DNA of 44,060 nt from JAEZKC01 sp046538945 (GCA_046538945.1 JBKHHW010000007.1:1-44060); one strand, 5' to 3'. Counted from the stretch's first letter, positions 8,595 through 17,637 are shown. Notes: generated by a model from the letters alone, not told the origin. Program-made: numbers and translations.

Positions 8595-10208
8595 ATGAGA
8601 TTTTCTATCAATTGTAGCATTATTGTCTGCTTACTGTGCATCGGTATAGCCGGATCTGTTTTAGGTGATACTGATACCACAAAGGATATCGGCATCAACG
8701 TTCCGTCAATTTCCTACTGGGGTACCCGGGGGCTGCCGCAGACAGTTTCCGCCGAACCTCTTGGCTTGGGCCGTCTGGGGTTTTCAATTTCGGGAACCTA
8801 TTACAGACAGAATCAGAACGCTGTTAACTATCCGGCACCCGAAACAAAAGTCGGAACGGGTCGTATCGGTTTTTCATTTGGTATCAATGACTACATAGAT
8901 GCTTTTGGTTCTGCCTCGTTTTTTGGAACTATACTGAGCGGCAACACCAAAAGTTCAGGGATAGGAAACGCAATGGCAGGTCTGCAGGGCTCTCTTCCGC
9001 TGCCTGAAGAGATGCCTTTCCGTTTAGGTGCACAGGTGTACTTTCTGGGTGGCCCGGCCAAAGATTATATCACAAGCTACCGTTGTGATGGTTACGATTA
9101 TTTCGAAACCAGCACGAGCAACAATGCCATTGCCAAGCTCACCCAGTCACTGATGTTCGGTAAGGAAGGCCAATCACTGAAACTACTTTTCAATGAAGGT
9201 TACGCCAAGGCAATCGGAGAAGGGAAATCAGGCCTTCTGCTTCTTTCCGCAGGTGTTCAGGGTGAACCTACAGACTACCTTAGTCTTGGGTTCGAAATCA
9301 ATTCAAGAACCCTCATAAATGATATCACGCTTTCGGACCCGTTCTGGATCTCTCCTTCGGTCATGTACAGGACACCTTATTACATGGGGTTCCTTCTGGG
9401 TGCAGACATTTCTCTTTCCAAAGAACGCAATATAGAACCGGCCAAATCACTGGAGACGTACCGTATCTTCAGTGAAGTAACCTTTTCAATAGATCTCATG
9501 GCCAAAAGTCGACAGGAACAGGATGAAAAAAGACGCCAGGAAGAAGCTGAAAAAGCGGAACTGAAAAACAAAACAGAACGACTGGAACAGATCGCAGACA
9601 GTCTGGCCCGCAAAGCCAAAGAGGAATCAATCAAGGCCATGAAAATTACGGAAGAAATGTCTCAAAAAGCCAAACAGGACTCTCTCAGAGCGATTGCAGT
9701 GCAGGACTCACTAGACCGCGTAGCTAAGACTCTTGCACAAAAGGCAAAAGAGGACTCTCTTGCACATCTTGAAACAAAAAAGGAGCTCGAGGAGGAAAAA
9801 TCAAAACGAACCGATGCCGAACGGCAGCTTCTCTCCACAGGTCTTCTCATCCTGGATGCAGTTTACTTCCAAAGCGGAAAAGCAGAAATCTCGCTTAATT
9901 CCAGACCGTACCTGAATATTATCGGTAAAATGCTCCTGAAGTACCCCAAACTCAAAATCGAAGTGGGCGGGCACACGGACAATATCGGAAAACTGCAACT
10001 CAATATGTCTCTGAGCCAGAAGAGAGCCGAATCGGTCCGAGCATACCTGATGAACGTGGAGCCAAAACTCTCCGATCGGCTTTCAGCGAAAGGATACGGG
10101 CCATCTCTTCCCAAAGCGGACAACTCAACCCCTCAGGGAAGACAGATAAACCGACGAGTAGAACTGAAGGTACTCAATCCGGAGGTACTCAAAGAGTACA
10201 ACCCCTGA
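8595..10208 (+). CDS. OmpA-family outer-membrane protein with a long coiled coil
   Basis: The product has 537 residues and a signal peptide (hydrophobic core about 8-22, ending near LG-D). Residues about 25-298 are rich in alternating aromatic and small residues, as in an outer-membrane beta-barrel. Residues about 300-410 are Lys/Glu/Ala-rich coiled coil with a repeated QKAKxDSLxA-type block (seen near 335, 357 and 381). Residues about 415-532 form an OmpA-like peptidoglycan-binding domain: LDAVYFQSGKAEI, then GGHTDNIGKLQLNMSLSQKR and the closing GRQINRRVEL. It probably ties the outer membrane to the wall, with the coiled coil as a spacer. AGGAGG lies 6 nt before the ATG. A terminator follows, so it is probably monocistronic. 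Confidence 0.9.
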   Translation: MRFSINCSIIVCLLCIGIAGSVLGDTDTTKDIGINVPSISYWGTRGLPQTVSAEPLGLGRLGFSISGTYYRQNQNAVNYPAPETKVGTGRIGFSFGINDYIDAFGSASFFGTILSGNTKSSGIGNAMAGLQGSLPLPEEMPFRLGAQVYFLGGPAKDYITSYRCDGYDYFETSTSNNAIAKLTQSLMFGKEGQSLKLLFNEGYAKAIGEGKSGLLLLSAGVQGEPTDYLSLGFEINSRTLINDITLSDPFWISPSVMYRTPYYMGFLLGADISLSKERNIEPAKSLETYRIFSEVTFSIDLMAKSRQEQDEKRRQEEAEKAELKNKTERLEQIADSLARKAKEESIKAMKITEEMSQKAKQDSLRAIAVQDSLDRVAKTLAQKAKEDSLAHLETKKELEEEKSKRTDAERQLLSTGLLILDAVYFQSGKAEISLNSRPYLNIIGKMLLKYPKLKIEVGGHTDNIGKLQLNMSLSQKRAESVRAYLMNVEPKLSDRLSAKGYGPSLPKADNSTPQGRQINRRVELKVLNPEVLKEYNP

Positions 10209-10236
10209 TTCTGACCAGATTCTGATGACCAAACGG

Positions 10237-10271
10237 AAAGGCCGGTATTTAACACCGGCCTTTTCAATTTT
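10237..10271. terminator. Bidirectional terminator between convergent genes
   Basis: AAAGGCCGGT (10238-10247) pairs with ACCGGCCTTT (10254-10263), with flanking A and T runs. It serves the OmpA-family gene and may also serve the minus-strand glycosyltransferase that ends at 10307. Confidence 0.85.
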
Positions 10272-10306
10272 TCTGGACTGATTTTTCGAGCTGCTGCAGA
10301 TTTGCC

Positions 10307-11947
10307 TCAGCGGTTTACAACACGGCCGCAGCGAGAATTTCCAGTTGAAAACAGATAGTACACCCATTCTCTTGAACCCAACAGAAAGGAATAGGGCAAA
10401 CGGTCATCACCATAAAACCCGGCTCTTCCCCCAGAGGTGCTCAAAGGAAATAATTGATAGGTGAAAGTATCCACCGGTGTGAGTGTATACTCACTGCTTT
10501 TCAGCAGGTAGTCGTCATCCGGATTAACACTGGCATGAAGGACATATTCTCCCAGAACTGGACTTTCACCACGCAAACAGTACCGCATTCCGGCTCTATC
10601 CATGTAGTAGAGATATCCCAACCTCCCCGCGTACCGAATCCTATCCGGATCATACCTTCGGGAAACCTCTCTGCTGAGTTTTTCCGGAATCGATGCGTGA
10701 ATCACATCACCGACCGAGAGCAGCACCGTTAGAACCAGACTTGCAGCTACGGTACCAGGCAGAACAAACCGTCGGAGATCGGTAGAATCCACACTTCTCA
10801 GAATAACTGCAAAGCCGATAAACAGGGGCAGCAGGACAGGAGTAAGATAGCGGGCGGCATACAAGGTTAGAAACAGCCCTCCGACAAGCTGCATGAAAGT
10901 ATGAACCAAAAGGGCATTGCTTTCAGCAGATTTTGTCTTTACCAGGTATATCAGTGCCGCATACATGAGAATCAGACCGGAAGAACTGCAGAGAGCATAA
11001 AAGAATACTGAACCGGGGTCATAATCAAGATGGATCATCAACATCAGAGACCACATCGATGCTCCTGAAAATATCACCAGTAGAGGCCTGCGGAAGGAGC
11101 GGCTTGCTAAAGCGAGTAGAAATGGAACGGCGGGGAAGACGAGTGTTCCTCCCGCATAAGAGATCATACGTTCGAATCTGTAGCGTATGTCACCTAAAAT
11201 ATAACGCATATGACCGTTTGAGGTGATCTGCAGGGTCCCGTAAACCAGATAATTGTGAAGGCACCAAAAACCGTAGAGAAAAAAAACGGGGCATAGAAAC
11301 AAAACCAGACTTTTCCATCTCTTCCGGGAAAGATAATATGCAAAGGCGGCCACAACCAGAGTCCCGGCAGTTATCTTGGTGAGCAACCCGAAGGCCGCCA
11401 TGAGACCTGCAGCCACTATATCAGATCGGTTTTTGTTTCTGAAGAGGAAATAAAACATTCCCAGAGTGAAACAACAGAGCGGAATGTCGGCCATGATATC
11501 ATGTGAATTCACCAGAACAACAGGCGCTATGCAGAAGAGAACTGTGATCCATCTGCGGAAAGGCACTTTTAGAAGAGAAGTGCAGCCATAGAAAAACAGA
11601 ACCGAAAAAAAGTAAAACGGAAACATCAACCAGTTCAGAAGTATCTCGTTTTCCCCGAACAGAGTAATGAATGGGGCAATATAGATCTGTACCAATGGTG
11701 GATGAGGTGTTGCGCGGAACACGCTGTTCTGAGGCATCTTCGTGTTGTTCCAGGAAAGGAGATACTGTCCGAACTCACCCAGGGGAGGATTGACAGGGTC
11801 TGATGCGATTTGACGGGCGACATGAACCGAAACCGGACTGTCCAGCGACAGATGTTTACCGGAGAAGGGAGCAAACATCATAAGAGATACACAGCTGATC
11901 AGCAAAAGAAATTGCCTATCAGTTATTTCAGTGCCGAATCTCATCAT
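10307..11947 (-). CDS. GT39/PMT-like integral membrane glycosyltransferase
   Basis: The product has 546 residues and about a dozen hydrophobic segments. It has the layout of GT-C enzymes (ArnT, PMT and relatives) that move a sugar from a polyprenyl-phosphate donor to a lipid, protein or glycan on the outer face of the inner membrane. The first external loop after TM1 carries the acidic site SLDSPVS (Asp36). A second loop reads NSHDIMADIPL (147-157), followed by the AAFGLLTKITA block typical of the PMT_2 family. Two adjacent ATG codons (11947, 11944) are possible starts, and the ribosome site is weak (TTTAGG). There is no neighbour in the same orientation, so the acceptor cannot be guessed. 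It lies just downstream of the ilv operon terminator on the same strand. Confidence 0.8.
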   Translation of the reverse strand: MMRFGTEITDRQFLLLISCVSLMMFAPFSGKHLSLDSPVSVHVARQIASDPVNPPLGEFGQYLLSWNNTKMPQNSVFRATPHPPLVQIYIAPFITLFGENEILLNWLMFPFYFFSVLFFYGCTSLLKVPFRRWITVLFCIAPVVLVNSHDIMADIPLCCFTLGMFYFLFRNKNRSDIVAAGLMAAFGLLTKITAGTLVVAAFAYYLSRKRWKSLVLFLCPVFFLYGFWCLHNYLVYGTLQITSNGHMRYILGDIRYRFERMISYAGGTLVFPAVPFLLALASRSFRRPLLVIFSGASMWSLMLMIHLDYDPGSVFFYALCSSSGLILMYAALIYLVKTKSAESNALLVHTFMQLVGGLFLTLYAARYLTPVLLPLFIGFAVILRSVDSTDLRRFVLPGTVAASLVLTVLLSVGDVIHASIPEKLSREVSRRYDPDRIRYAGRLGYLYYMDRAGMRYCLRGESPVLGEYVLHASVNPDDDYLLKSSEYTLTPVDTFTYQLFPLSTSGGRAGFYGDDRLPYSFLLGSREWVYYLFSTGNSRCGRVVNR

Positions 11948-12061
11948 ACATGCCTAAAACTGCGTTGCTCAGTTGAAAGTACATCCTATTGTACAACTTG
12001 AGCCCGTTCCTGGCAATGTTATTAAGAAAACAGGCCTACCCGTAGCTGAAAGCGTGGAATT

Positions 12062-12104
12062 TTAAAACAGAAAAGGGACCTGACCAGATTGAGCAGGTCA
12101 GGTC
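12062..12104 (-). terminator. Terminator of the ilv/leu operon
   Basis: On the minus strand GACCTGACC and GGTCAGGTC (plus 12077-12104) form a perfect 9-bp stem. CCTTTTCTGTTTT follows. It lies 12 nt after the ilvE stop codon. Confidence 0.85.
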
Positions 12105-12115
12105 GTGACTCATAA

Positions 12116-13132
12116 TCAAACCGGCATCATCCAACCGTAGCGGTCTTCTATTTCACCGTACTGAATACCCTGAATTTCATTGTATATCCGGACAAGCGTC
12201 TCACCGACTTCATCCTCTTTTCCGAAAGTGAACACTTGATCACCTCTGGATATCGAATGAACAGGTGTTATCACTGCCGCGGTCCCACATGCACCGACTT
12301 CCCTGAAGTCGGAGAGTTCATTGAAATCGATAGGCCTGCACTCCACTTTCAACCCGAAATCGGCAGCGATAGTCTGAATGCTCTTATTGGTGATGGATGG
12401 GAGTATCGAGCTTGACTCAGGAGTGACGAAACGGTTATCGTGTGTTATGCCGAAGAAATTGGAAGTTCCGAACTCGTCAATGAACTGACGCTGCGCAGAG
12501 TCAAGGTAGAGGCAGATAGAAAAGCCTTTGGCTTTTCCTTCGAGGTCGCCAAGCATGCCTGCGGCATAATTGCCGGCCACCTTCACGCACCCTACCCCTC
12601 TGGGAGCGGCCCTGTCATAGCAATCCTGAACATACGCATTAACCGGAAAGAAACCGTTTTTGTAGTAAGGCCCAACGGGCATACCAAGAACCAGAAAGAT
12701 GTAATCTTTTGAAGGATTCAATCCAATTTGGGCACTTGTACCTATAAGCAACGGCCGGATGTAGAAGCTGGCACCAGTACCATAGGGCGGTACCCAGTCG
12801 GAGTTCAGTTCCACCACTTTTCTGACGGCTTCAATGAACATTTCCTCAGAGGGCGCCTGCATGACAACGCGGCGGGCAGAATCAGCAAGCCTGCGTGCAT
12901 TTTCATCAGGCCGGAAAACGGCTACGGTTCCATCCTTGCGACGGAACGCCTTCAGCCCCTCGAAACATGCCTGCCCGTAATGCATACAGGTGGCGGCTAC
13001 ATGAATACTCATCATGGGATCAGTGCAGACCTTGAGCTCACTCCACTTGCCGTTCACGTAATCCGCCCGCATGTAACAATCTGTCTGGGTATACTGAAAA
13101 CCCAGATTCTGCCAGTCAACTGAAGGTGCCAT
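12116..13132 (-). CDS. ilvE: Branched-chain amino acid aminotransferase
   Basis: A PLP enzyme of fold type IV that exchanges the amino group between glutamate and the 2-oxo acids of leucine, isoleucine and valine, the last step of all three pathways. It has 338 residues. The Schiff-base lysine is K184 in GCVKVAGNYAA. The EFGTSNFFGI block (220-229) and the FEGLKAFRR block near 57-65 are family signatures. The length and the QTDCYM start are closer to the longer eukaryotic/actinobacterial-type BCATs than to E. coli IlvE (309 residues). AGAGGT precedes the ATG. It is the last gene of the ilv operon, 39 bp after cimA, followed by a strong terminator. Confidence 0.95.
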   Translation of the reverse strand: MAPSVDWQNLGFQYTQTDCYMRADYVNGKWSELKVCTDPMMSIHVAATCMHYGQACFEGLKAFRRKDGTVAVFRPDENARRLADSARRVVMQAPSEEMFIEAVRKVVELNSDWVPPYGTGASFYIRPLLIGTSAQIGLNPSKDYIFLVLGMPVGPYYKNGFFPVNAYVQDCYDRAAPRGVGCVKVAGNYAAGMLGDLEGKAKGFSICLYLDSAQRQFIDEFGTSNFFGITHDNRFVTPESSSILPSITNKSIQTIAADFGLKVECRPIDFNELSDFREVGACGTAAVITPVHSISRGDQVFTFGKEDEVGETLVRIYNEIQGIQYGEIEDRYGWMMPV

Positions 13133-13171
13133 ACTTACATACCTCTTTATGAGTTACCTCTGAAAAGAAAC

Positions 13172-14755
13172 CTACTTTTTCAGAGCATCTTTCATGAGCT
13201 TGTATTTTACACTGTCTATAAGAGCAAGCCAGGATGCCTCGATGATATTCGTGCTCACACCGACAGTACCCCACCTGTCCTGTACATCGGATGATTCGAT
13301 CAGCACTCTGACCTTCGCCTCAGTCCCCTCTCGTCCATTGAGAACTCGGACTTTATAGTCCTCAAGGCGAACATCCCTGATGGAGGGGTAGAATTTGACA
13401 AGAGCTTTACGCAGAGCATTATCCAGCGCATTGACCGGACCATCCCCTTCCGCAGCCGTGTGCTCGAACTCACCATTCTCCTGGATCTGAATTGTAGCCT
13501 CGGAGTAAGCTTCACCGTTCTCCCGCTTCTCCTCGATCACCCTGAAACCTTTAACACTGAAAGGACTTTCGAACTGCCCCAGCATTTCACGTGCGATAAG
13601 TTCAAAAGATCCGTTTGCCGCTTCAAACTGATAGCCTACAGCTTCCATTTCCTTTATCTTCATGAGAAGATTCTTCACGGCAGGGTCCTTTTTATCAAGG
13701 CCTGATCTGATTGTGGCCAGCTTTTCCAGTATCGTGCTCGAACCGGCCTGGTCACTGACCACAAACTGCCTGGAATTCCCCACCACCTCAGGGTCCACAT
13801 GCTCAAAGGATTGACGTACCTTCCGCACCCCGTCGGCATGAGCACCGGCTTTGTGAGAAAATGCGGCCTCTCCCACATACGGATGCCTGATATTCGGAGT
13901 GGTGTTGGCCAACTCAGCAACGTAAACAGAAGCTTTGCTGAACAGCTTTAGCTGCTGAGGAGTCACAAGCTCGAACCCTCTTTTGATCTGCAGGTTGGGG
14001 ATGATTGTACAGAGATTCGCATTACCACACCTCTCGCCCAGACCGTTGATAGTTCCCTGGATATGCTGCGCTCCCTCCAGTACACCCATACAAGTGGATG
14101 CCTCCGCACAGCCGCTGTCATTGTGCATGTGGATTCCGAGTTTGACATCCACCTTGTCCTTCACTTCCCGGAAGATTTTCAGGAATTCATCGGGAAGGAG
14201 CCCTCCGTTGGTATCGCACAAAACGATGCAGTCCGCTCCGGAATCCTTTGCGGCCAGAAGAGTCTGTATGGAGTAGTCAGGATTTGCCTTGTAGCCGTCG
14301 AAAAAATGCTCCGCATCGTAGATGACCTCATCCATGTGCTTTTTGAGAAAGCGGATGGAATCGGCGATCATGGCGAGGTTTTCCTCAAGAGTGGTGTTTA
14401 TCACCTGCAGAACATGAAGATCCCAGGTCTTACCAAAGATGGTGGCAACCGGTGCTCCGGTAGAAATGAGCATCTTCATGAACGGGTCTTCCTCAGCCTT
14501 GTTGCCGGGCCGGCGAGTACTGCCGAAAGCGGCAATTTTGGCCTTGAGATTGAGTTTCTGGGTACGGATGTAAAATTCTGTGTCGATGGTGTTTGTCGGA
14601 TTAGGCCATCCGCCCTCGATATAATCCATACCGATTTCGTCAAGCTTTTCAGCTATACGGAGCTTGTCATTGAGAGAAAGACTTATTCCCAGGGCCTGAT
14701 TTCCATCACGCAGAGTAGTATCGTAAAGATCCACTTTATGTCTGTCTGTCGCCAT
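13172..14755 (-). CDS. cimA: (R)-citramalate synthase
   Basis: Condenses pyruvate with acetyl-CoA to citramalate, giving a threonine-independent entry to isoleucine through 2-oxobutanoate. It has 527 residues. The barrel carries TTLRDGNQ (13-20), GGWPNPTNTIDTEFY (48-62), the metal ligands HMHND (209-213), and NGLGERCGN; the C-terminal ~130 residues form a LeuA-type allosteric dimer domain. The GGWPNPTN stretch in place of GFPxSSPGD, and the overall length, match the Geobacter-type CimA group rather than LeuA. The ribosome site is weak: GAGGAT lies 12 nt away. The 127-bp gap before it holds two hairpins. The rest of the isoleucine path (LeuCD, LeuB, IlvBN, IlvC, IlvD, IlvE) is partly in this operon. 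Confidence 0.93.
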   Translation of the reverse strand: MATDRHKVDLYDTTLRDGNQALGISLSLNDKLRIAEKLDEIGMDYIEGGWPNPTNTIDTEFYIRTQKLNLKAKIAAFGSTRRPGNKAEEDPFMKMLISTGAPVATIFGKTWDLHVLQVINTTLEENLAMIADSIRFLKKHMDEVIYDAEHFFDGYKANPDYSIQTLLAAKDSGADCIVLCDTNGGLLPDEFLKIFREVKDKVDVKLGIHMHNDSGCAEASTCMGVLEGAQHIQGTINGLGERCGNANLCTIIPNLQIKRGFELVTPQQLKLFSKASVYVAELANTTPNIRHPYVGEAAFSHKAGAHADGVRKVRQSFEHVDPEVVGNSRQFVVSDQAGSSTILEKLATIRSGLDKKDPAVKNLLMKIKEMEAVGYQFEAANGSFELIAREMLGQFESPFSVKGFRVIEEKRENGEAYSEATIQIQENGEFEHTAAEGDGPVNALDNALRKALVKFYPSIRDVRLEDYKVRVLNGREGTEAKVRVLIESSDVQDRWGTVGVSTNIIEASWLALIDSVKYKLMKDALKK

Positions 14756-14786
14756 ATTTTTTCCGCAATCCTCAGAAGCGAGCGAC

Positions 14787-14808
14787 AGACCGGAAGCGGT
14801 TCCGGTCT
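14787..14808 (-). other. Intercistronic hairpin 1, leuB-cimA gap
   Basis: AGACCGGAA (14787-14795) and TTCCGGTCT (14800-14808) form a perfect 9-bp stem with a 4-nt loop. No U-run follows, so it is unlikely to be a full terminator; RNA processing or stability is possible. Confidence 0.6.
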
Positions 14809-14841
14809 TGTCCTGCTTAAGTGTTACTGATATTTAGACTT

Positions 14842-14870
14842 CAGGACGGCTGCCTTGAACGGCCGCCCTG
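14842..14870 (-). other. Intercistronic hairpin 2, leuB-cimA gap
   Basis: In the minus-strand RNA, AGGGCGGC pairs with GCCGUCCU through one G:U pair (plus 14843-14869). The same repeat has a mismatch on the plus strand, so the structure fits the operon transcript. No U-run follows. Confidence 0.5.
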
Positions 14871-14882
14871 TTCATTATTCAA

Positions 14883-15944
14883 CTAAACCTGTGAAGCAAC
14901 CAGATCACCGACTTCGCTGGTACCCATTCCCATCCGTCCTGCAGACAGACTTTTTATCTTGCCCGAGGCGAGAGTATCGTTAACAGCCTTGTCCACCGCC
15001 GCGGCAGCTTCGGTTTCACCCAGTGTCTCAAGCAGCATCCCTCCGGCGCAGATTGCAGCAAGAGGATTGATCACATTCTGACCGGTATACTTGGGAGCAC
15101 TTCCGCCGATGGGCTCGAACATGGACACTCCCTCGGGATTGATGTTTCCTCCGGCAGCTACGCCCATTCCACCCTGGATCATGGCGCCCAGATCGGTGAT
15201 GATGTCGCCAAAGAGGTTTGAAGTCACGATCACATCATAGAATTCGGGACTTTTCACCATCCACATGGTACATGCGTCTACATGATTGTAGTCCTGCTTG
15301 ATATCCTTATAGTCCGCATCGCCCACTTCCTTATGGGTTCTGACCCACAGATCGCCGACATTGGTAAGAACGTTGCATTTGTGAACCAGGGTGAGAAGGT
15401 TTTTCCTGTTGCGCCTGCGGGTATACTCGTATGCATAACGGATGCAGCGCTCTACCACCGGACGAGAATAGCACATTAGCTGAGTGGCGATCTCGTTTTG
15501 AGTTCCCACCATGGTGGCTCCGCCCATACCGGTGTAGATACCTCCGCTGTTCTCGCGGATAACCACGAAATCGATGTGCTCGGGACCCTTGTCCTTGAGA
15601 GGTGTTTCCACATTGGGATAAAGCTTCACGGGGCGAAGATTGATGTACTGATCCAGAGCAAAACGCAGCTTGAGCAGAATGCCGACCTCCAGAACACCAG
15701 GTTTTACATCGGGATGTCCGATTGCACCAAGAAAAATGGCATCCTGCTTGGCAAGTTCATCTATGTTCGACTGTGAGAGCGTCTCACCAGTTTTGAGATA
15801 ACGCTCCCCGCCGAAATCATAATCGGTGTAGTTGAACTTGAGATCGAATTTGGAAGCAACTGCATCAAGAACCTTTACCCCTTCACGAAGTACTTCAGGA
15901 CCGGTTCCATCTCCCCCCATAAGAGCGATGTTGTACGACTTCAT
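14883..15944 (-). CDS. leuB: 3-isopropylmalate dehydrogenase
   Basis: NAD-dependent oxidative decarboxylation of 3-isopropylmalate to 2-oxoisocaproate; the enzyme may also act on the methylmalate of the citramalate route. It has 353 residues. GGDGTGPEV at the N-terminus, KLRFALDQYINLRPVKLYP (95-113 region), the IRENSGGIYTG site, NLFGDIITDLGA and the EPIGGSAPKYTG loop place it in the isocitrate/isopropylmalate dehydrogenase family. The RFALDQYINLRP form resembles the actinobacterial LeuB group. GGAAGGA lies ahead of the ATG. It sits between leuA and cimA, so one enzyme can serve both leucine and isoleucine branches. Confidence 0.93.
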   Translation of the reverse strand: MKSYNIALMGGDGTGPEVLREGVKVLDAVASKFDLKFNYTDYDFGGERYLKTGETLSQSNIDELAKQDAIFLGAIGHPDVKPGVLEVGILLKLRFALDQYINLRPVKLYPNVETPLKDKGPEHIDFVVIRENSGGIYTGMGGATMVGTQNEIATQLMCYSRPVVERCIRYAYEYTRRRNRKNLLTLVHKCNVLTNVGDLWVRTHKEVGDADYKDIKQDYNHVDACTMWMVKSPEFYDVIVTSNLFGDIITDLGAMIQGGMGVAAGGNINPEGVSMFEPIGGSAPKYTGQNVINPLAAICAGGMLLETLGETEAAAAVDKAVNDTLASGKIKSLSAGRMGMGTSEVGDLVASQV

Positions 15945-15993
15945 CTAATCAAATCCTTCCAAAAAGGTGATATGTAAGAGCCACGGTTTTCCA

Positions 15994-17550
15994 CTAAAGC
16001 CGGACCGATTTTACTTTGGGAACTTTGCGTTTGAATTTCTTGAGACGCACTATCTTGTTGATGATATCCATATACGCCAGAGCTGAAGCCTCCACTATGT
16101 CGGTGCTGGTACCGTTTCCCACAAATGACCCTTCCGGTGAAGTGGCACTGATGGCGACACGTCCCTGGGCTTCTCTTCCCTGGGTGACCGCATCTATATG
16201 GAAGTTGTCTATGCTGATTTTGAAACCGACAATTCTGTCAATCGCCTTTGTGGCCGCATCAACTGCACCGTCACCGCAGGCAGCCTCCTGATGAAGTTTG
16301 CCGTCAACAGATATGCGGGCTGTAGCGGTAGGTACGGCACCTTTTCCGCTGGAAACGCTGAGATAGTCCAGGATGTAGGTATCTTCAAGATCCGCGCTGC
16401 TGGTCGATTCCATGAGCACGATCAGATCGTCATCGTAAACCGTTCCCTTTTTGTCGGCCAGATCCTTAAATTTTTCATAGAACTTCGGAAGATCGTACTC
16501 ACTTTCCGAATATCCCAGGCTTGCAAGCCTTGATTTCACCATGTGACTGCCGGAACGGCTGGTGAGGTTCATGCGGTTGTCCTTGAGCCCCACGGACTGA
16601 GGCGTCATGATCTCATAGGTCTTCTTCGCCTTGAGAACTCCATCCTGGTGAATACCGGATGAGTGTGCGAAAGCGTTGCTTCCCACAACCGCCTTGTTGG
16701 GCTGCACGGGCATATTGCATATGTCCCTGATGAGTTTGCTTGTGCGGATAATCTCTTTTGTATCCACATCTGTATACGCTTTGAAAAGATCGCCCCTGAC
16801 CTTGAGCGACATCACCACTTCCTCCAGGGCCGCGTTTCCGGCTCTCTCTCCTATGCCGTTCATGGTGCATTCAACCTGACGAGCACCGTGAGCGACAGCG
16901 GTAAGAGAATTTGCAGTTGCCATTCCCAGATCATTATGGCAATGAACCGATATTACCGCCTTGTCAATATTCGGAACACGATTGAACAATTCGTCGATTA
17001 TGGAAGCGAAGTGCTCAGGAGTCGTGTACCCGACAGTATCGGGGATATTTATGGTCTGTGCTCCGGCCCGTATGGCAGTTTCCACCACCCTGCACAGAAA
17101 GTCCACCCCTGTTCTTCCCGCGTCCTCGGCGGAAAACTCGACCTCTCCACAGTGACGCCTGGCCAGTTTCACACTGTCTGTGACCAAAGAGAGTATTTCC
17201 TCCTCCGATTTTCTCAGTTTCTTTTCCGTGTGTATGGCCGAGGTACCTATGAAGGTATGAATCCTGGGCTTTTCGGCTGGCTTGACAGCTTTTGCACAGG
17301 CCACGATATCCTTTTCCACGGCCCTGGCCAGACCGCATATGGAAGGTCCCTTGACTTCACGGGCAATGGTCGAGACAGATTCGAAGTCACCGGGGGAAGA
17401 AATCGGAAAACCGGCTTCGATGACATCCACTTTGAGCCGAGCCAGCTGCTTTGCTATACGAAGCTTCTGCTCAACGGAAAGACTTGAAGCGAGCGCCTGC
17501 TCACCATCACGCAACGTGGTGTCGAAAACAAAAATTCTGTCTCTTTTCAT
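15994..17550 (-). CDS. leuA: 2-isopropylmalate synthase, enterobacterial type (LeuA1)
   Basis: This second 2-isopropylmalate synthase has 518 residues from the ATG at 17550. A GTG at 17574 would add eight residues, but 17550 follows AGAGAG and gives the conserved short N-terminus before FVFDTTLRDGEQAL (7-20). GFPISSPGDFESV (48-60), the metal-binding HCHND (203-207), MNGIGERAGN, and AFAHSSGIHQDGVLK all match the E. coli-type LeuA closely. The C-terminal ~130 residues form the leucine-binding regulatory domain. Homocitrate synthase is less likely given the close match to LeuA and the leuB neighbour. It is co-transcribed with ilvC upstream and leuB downstream, across a hairpin-bearing gap at 17582-17607. 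Confidence 0.95.
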   Translation of the reverse strand: MKRDRIFVFDTTLRDGEQALASSLSVEQKLRIAKQLARLKVDVIEAGFPISSPGDFESVSTIAREVKGPSICGLARAVEKDIVACAKAVKPAEKPRIHTFIGTSAIHTEKKLRKSEEEILSLVTDSVKLARRHCGEVEFSAEDAGRTGVDFLCRVVETAIRAGAQTINIPDTVGYTTPEHFASIIDELFNRVPNIDKAVISVHCHNDLGMATANSLTAVAHGARQVECTMNGIGERAGNAALEEVVMSLKVRGDLFKAYTDVDTKEIIRTSKLIRDICNMPVQPNKAVVGSNAFAHSSGIHQDGVLKAKKTYEIMTPQSVGLKDNRMNLTSRSGSHMVKSRLASLGYSESEYDLPKFYEKFKDLADKKGTVYDDDLIVLMESTSSADLEDTYILDYLSVSSGKGAVPTATARISVDGKLHQEAACGDGAVDAATKAIDRIVGFKISIDNFHIDAVTQGREAQGRVAISATSPEGSFVGNGTSTDIVEASALAYMDIINKIVRLKKFKRKVPKVKSVRL

Positions 17551-17581
17551 AAACTCTCTTTTCTTCTGTTGCACAATAGAT

Positions 17582-17607
17582 GACCCGGTCGAAAATCAGA
17601 CCGGGTC
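17582..17607 (-). other. Intercistronic hairpin, ilvC-leuA gap
   Basis: GACCCGGTC (17582-17590) and GACCGGGTC (17599-17607) form a perfect 9-bp stem with an 8-nt loop in the gap between the ilvC stop and the leuA start. No U-run follows on the minus strand. It could set partial termination or mark an RNA processing point. Confidence 0.6.
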
Positions 17608-17637
17608 ACTGGTTTTCTGCAAAACCGGAAAATATAC

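Noticed and set aside
14063..14830. A 255-codon open frame on the plus strand across cimA
   Set aside because: Antisense to CimA; composition is typical of a reverse-frame shadow.
16663..17487. A 274-codon open frame on the plus strand across leuA1
   Set aside because: Antisense to an intact LeuA, no recognisable motif and no start signal.
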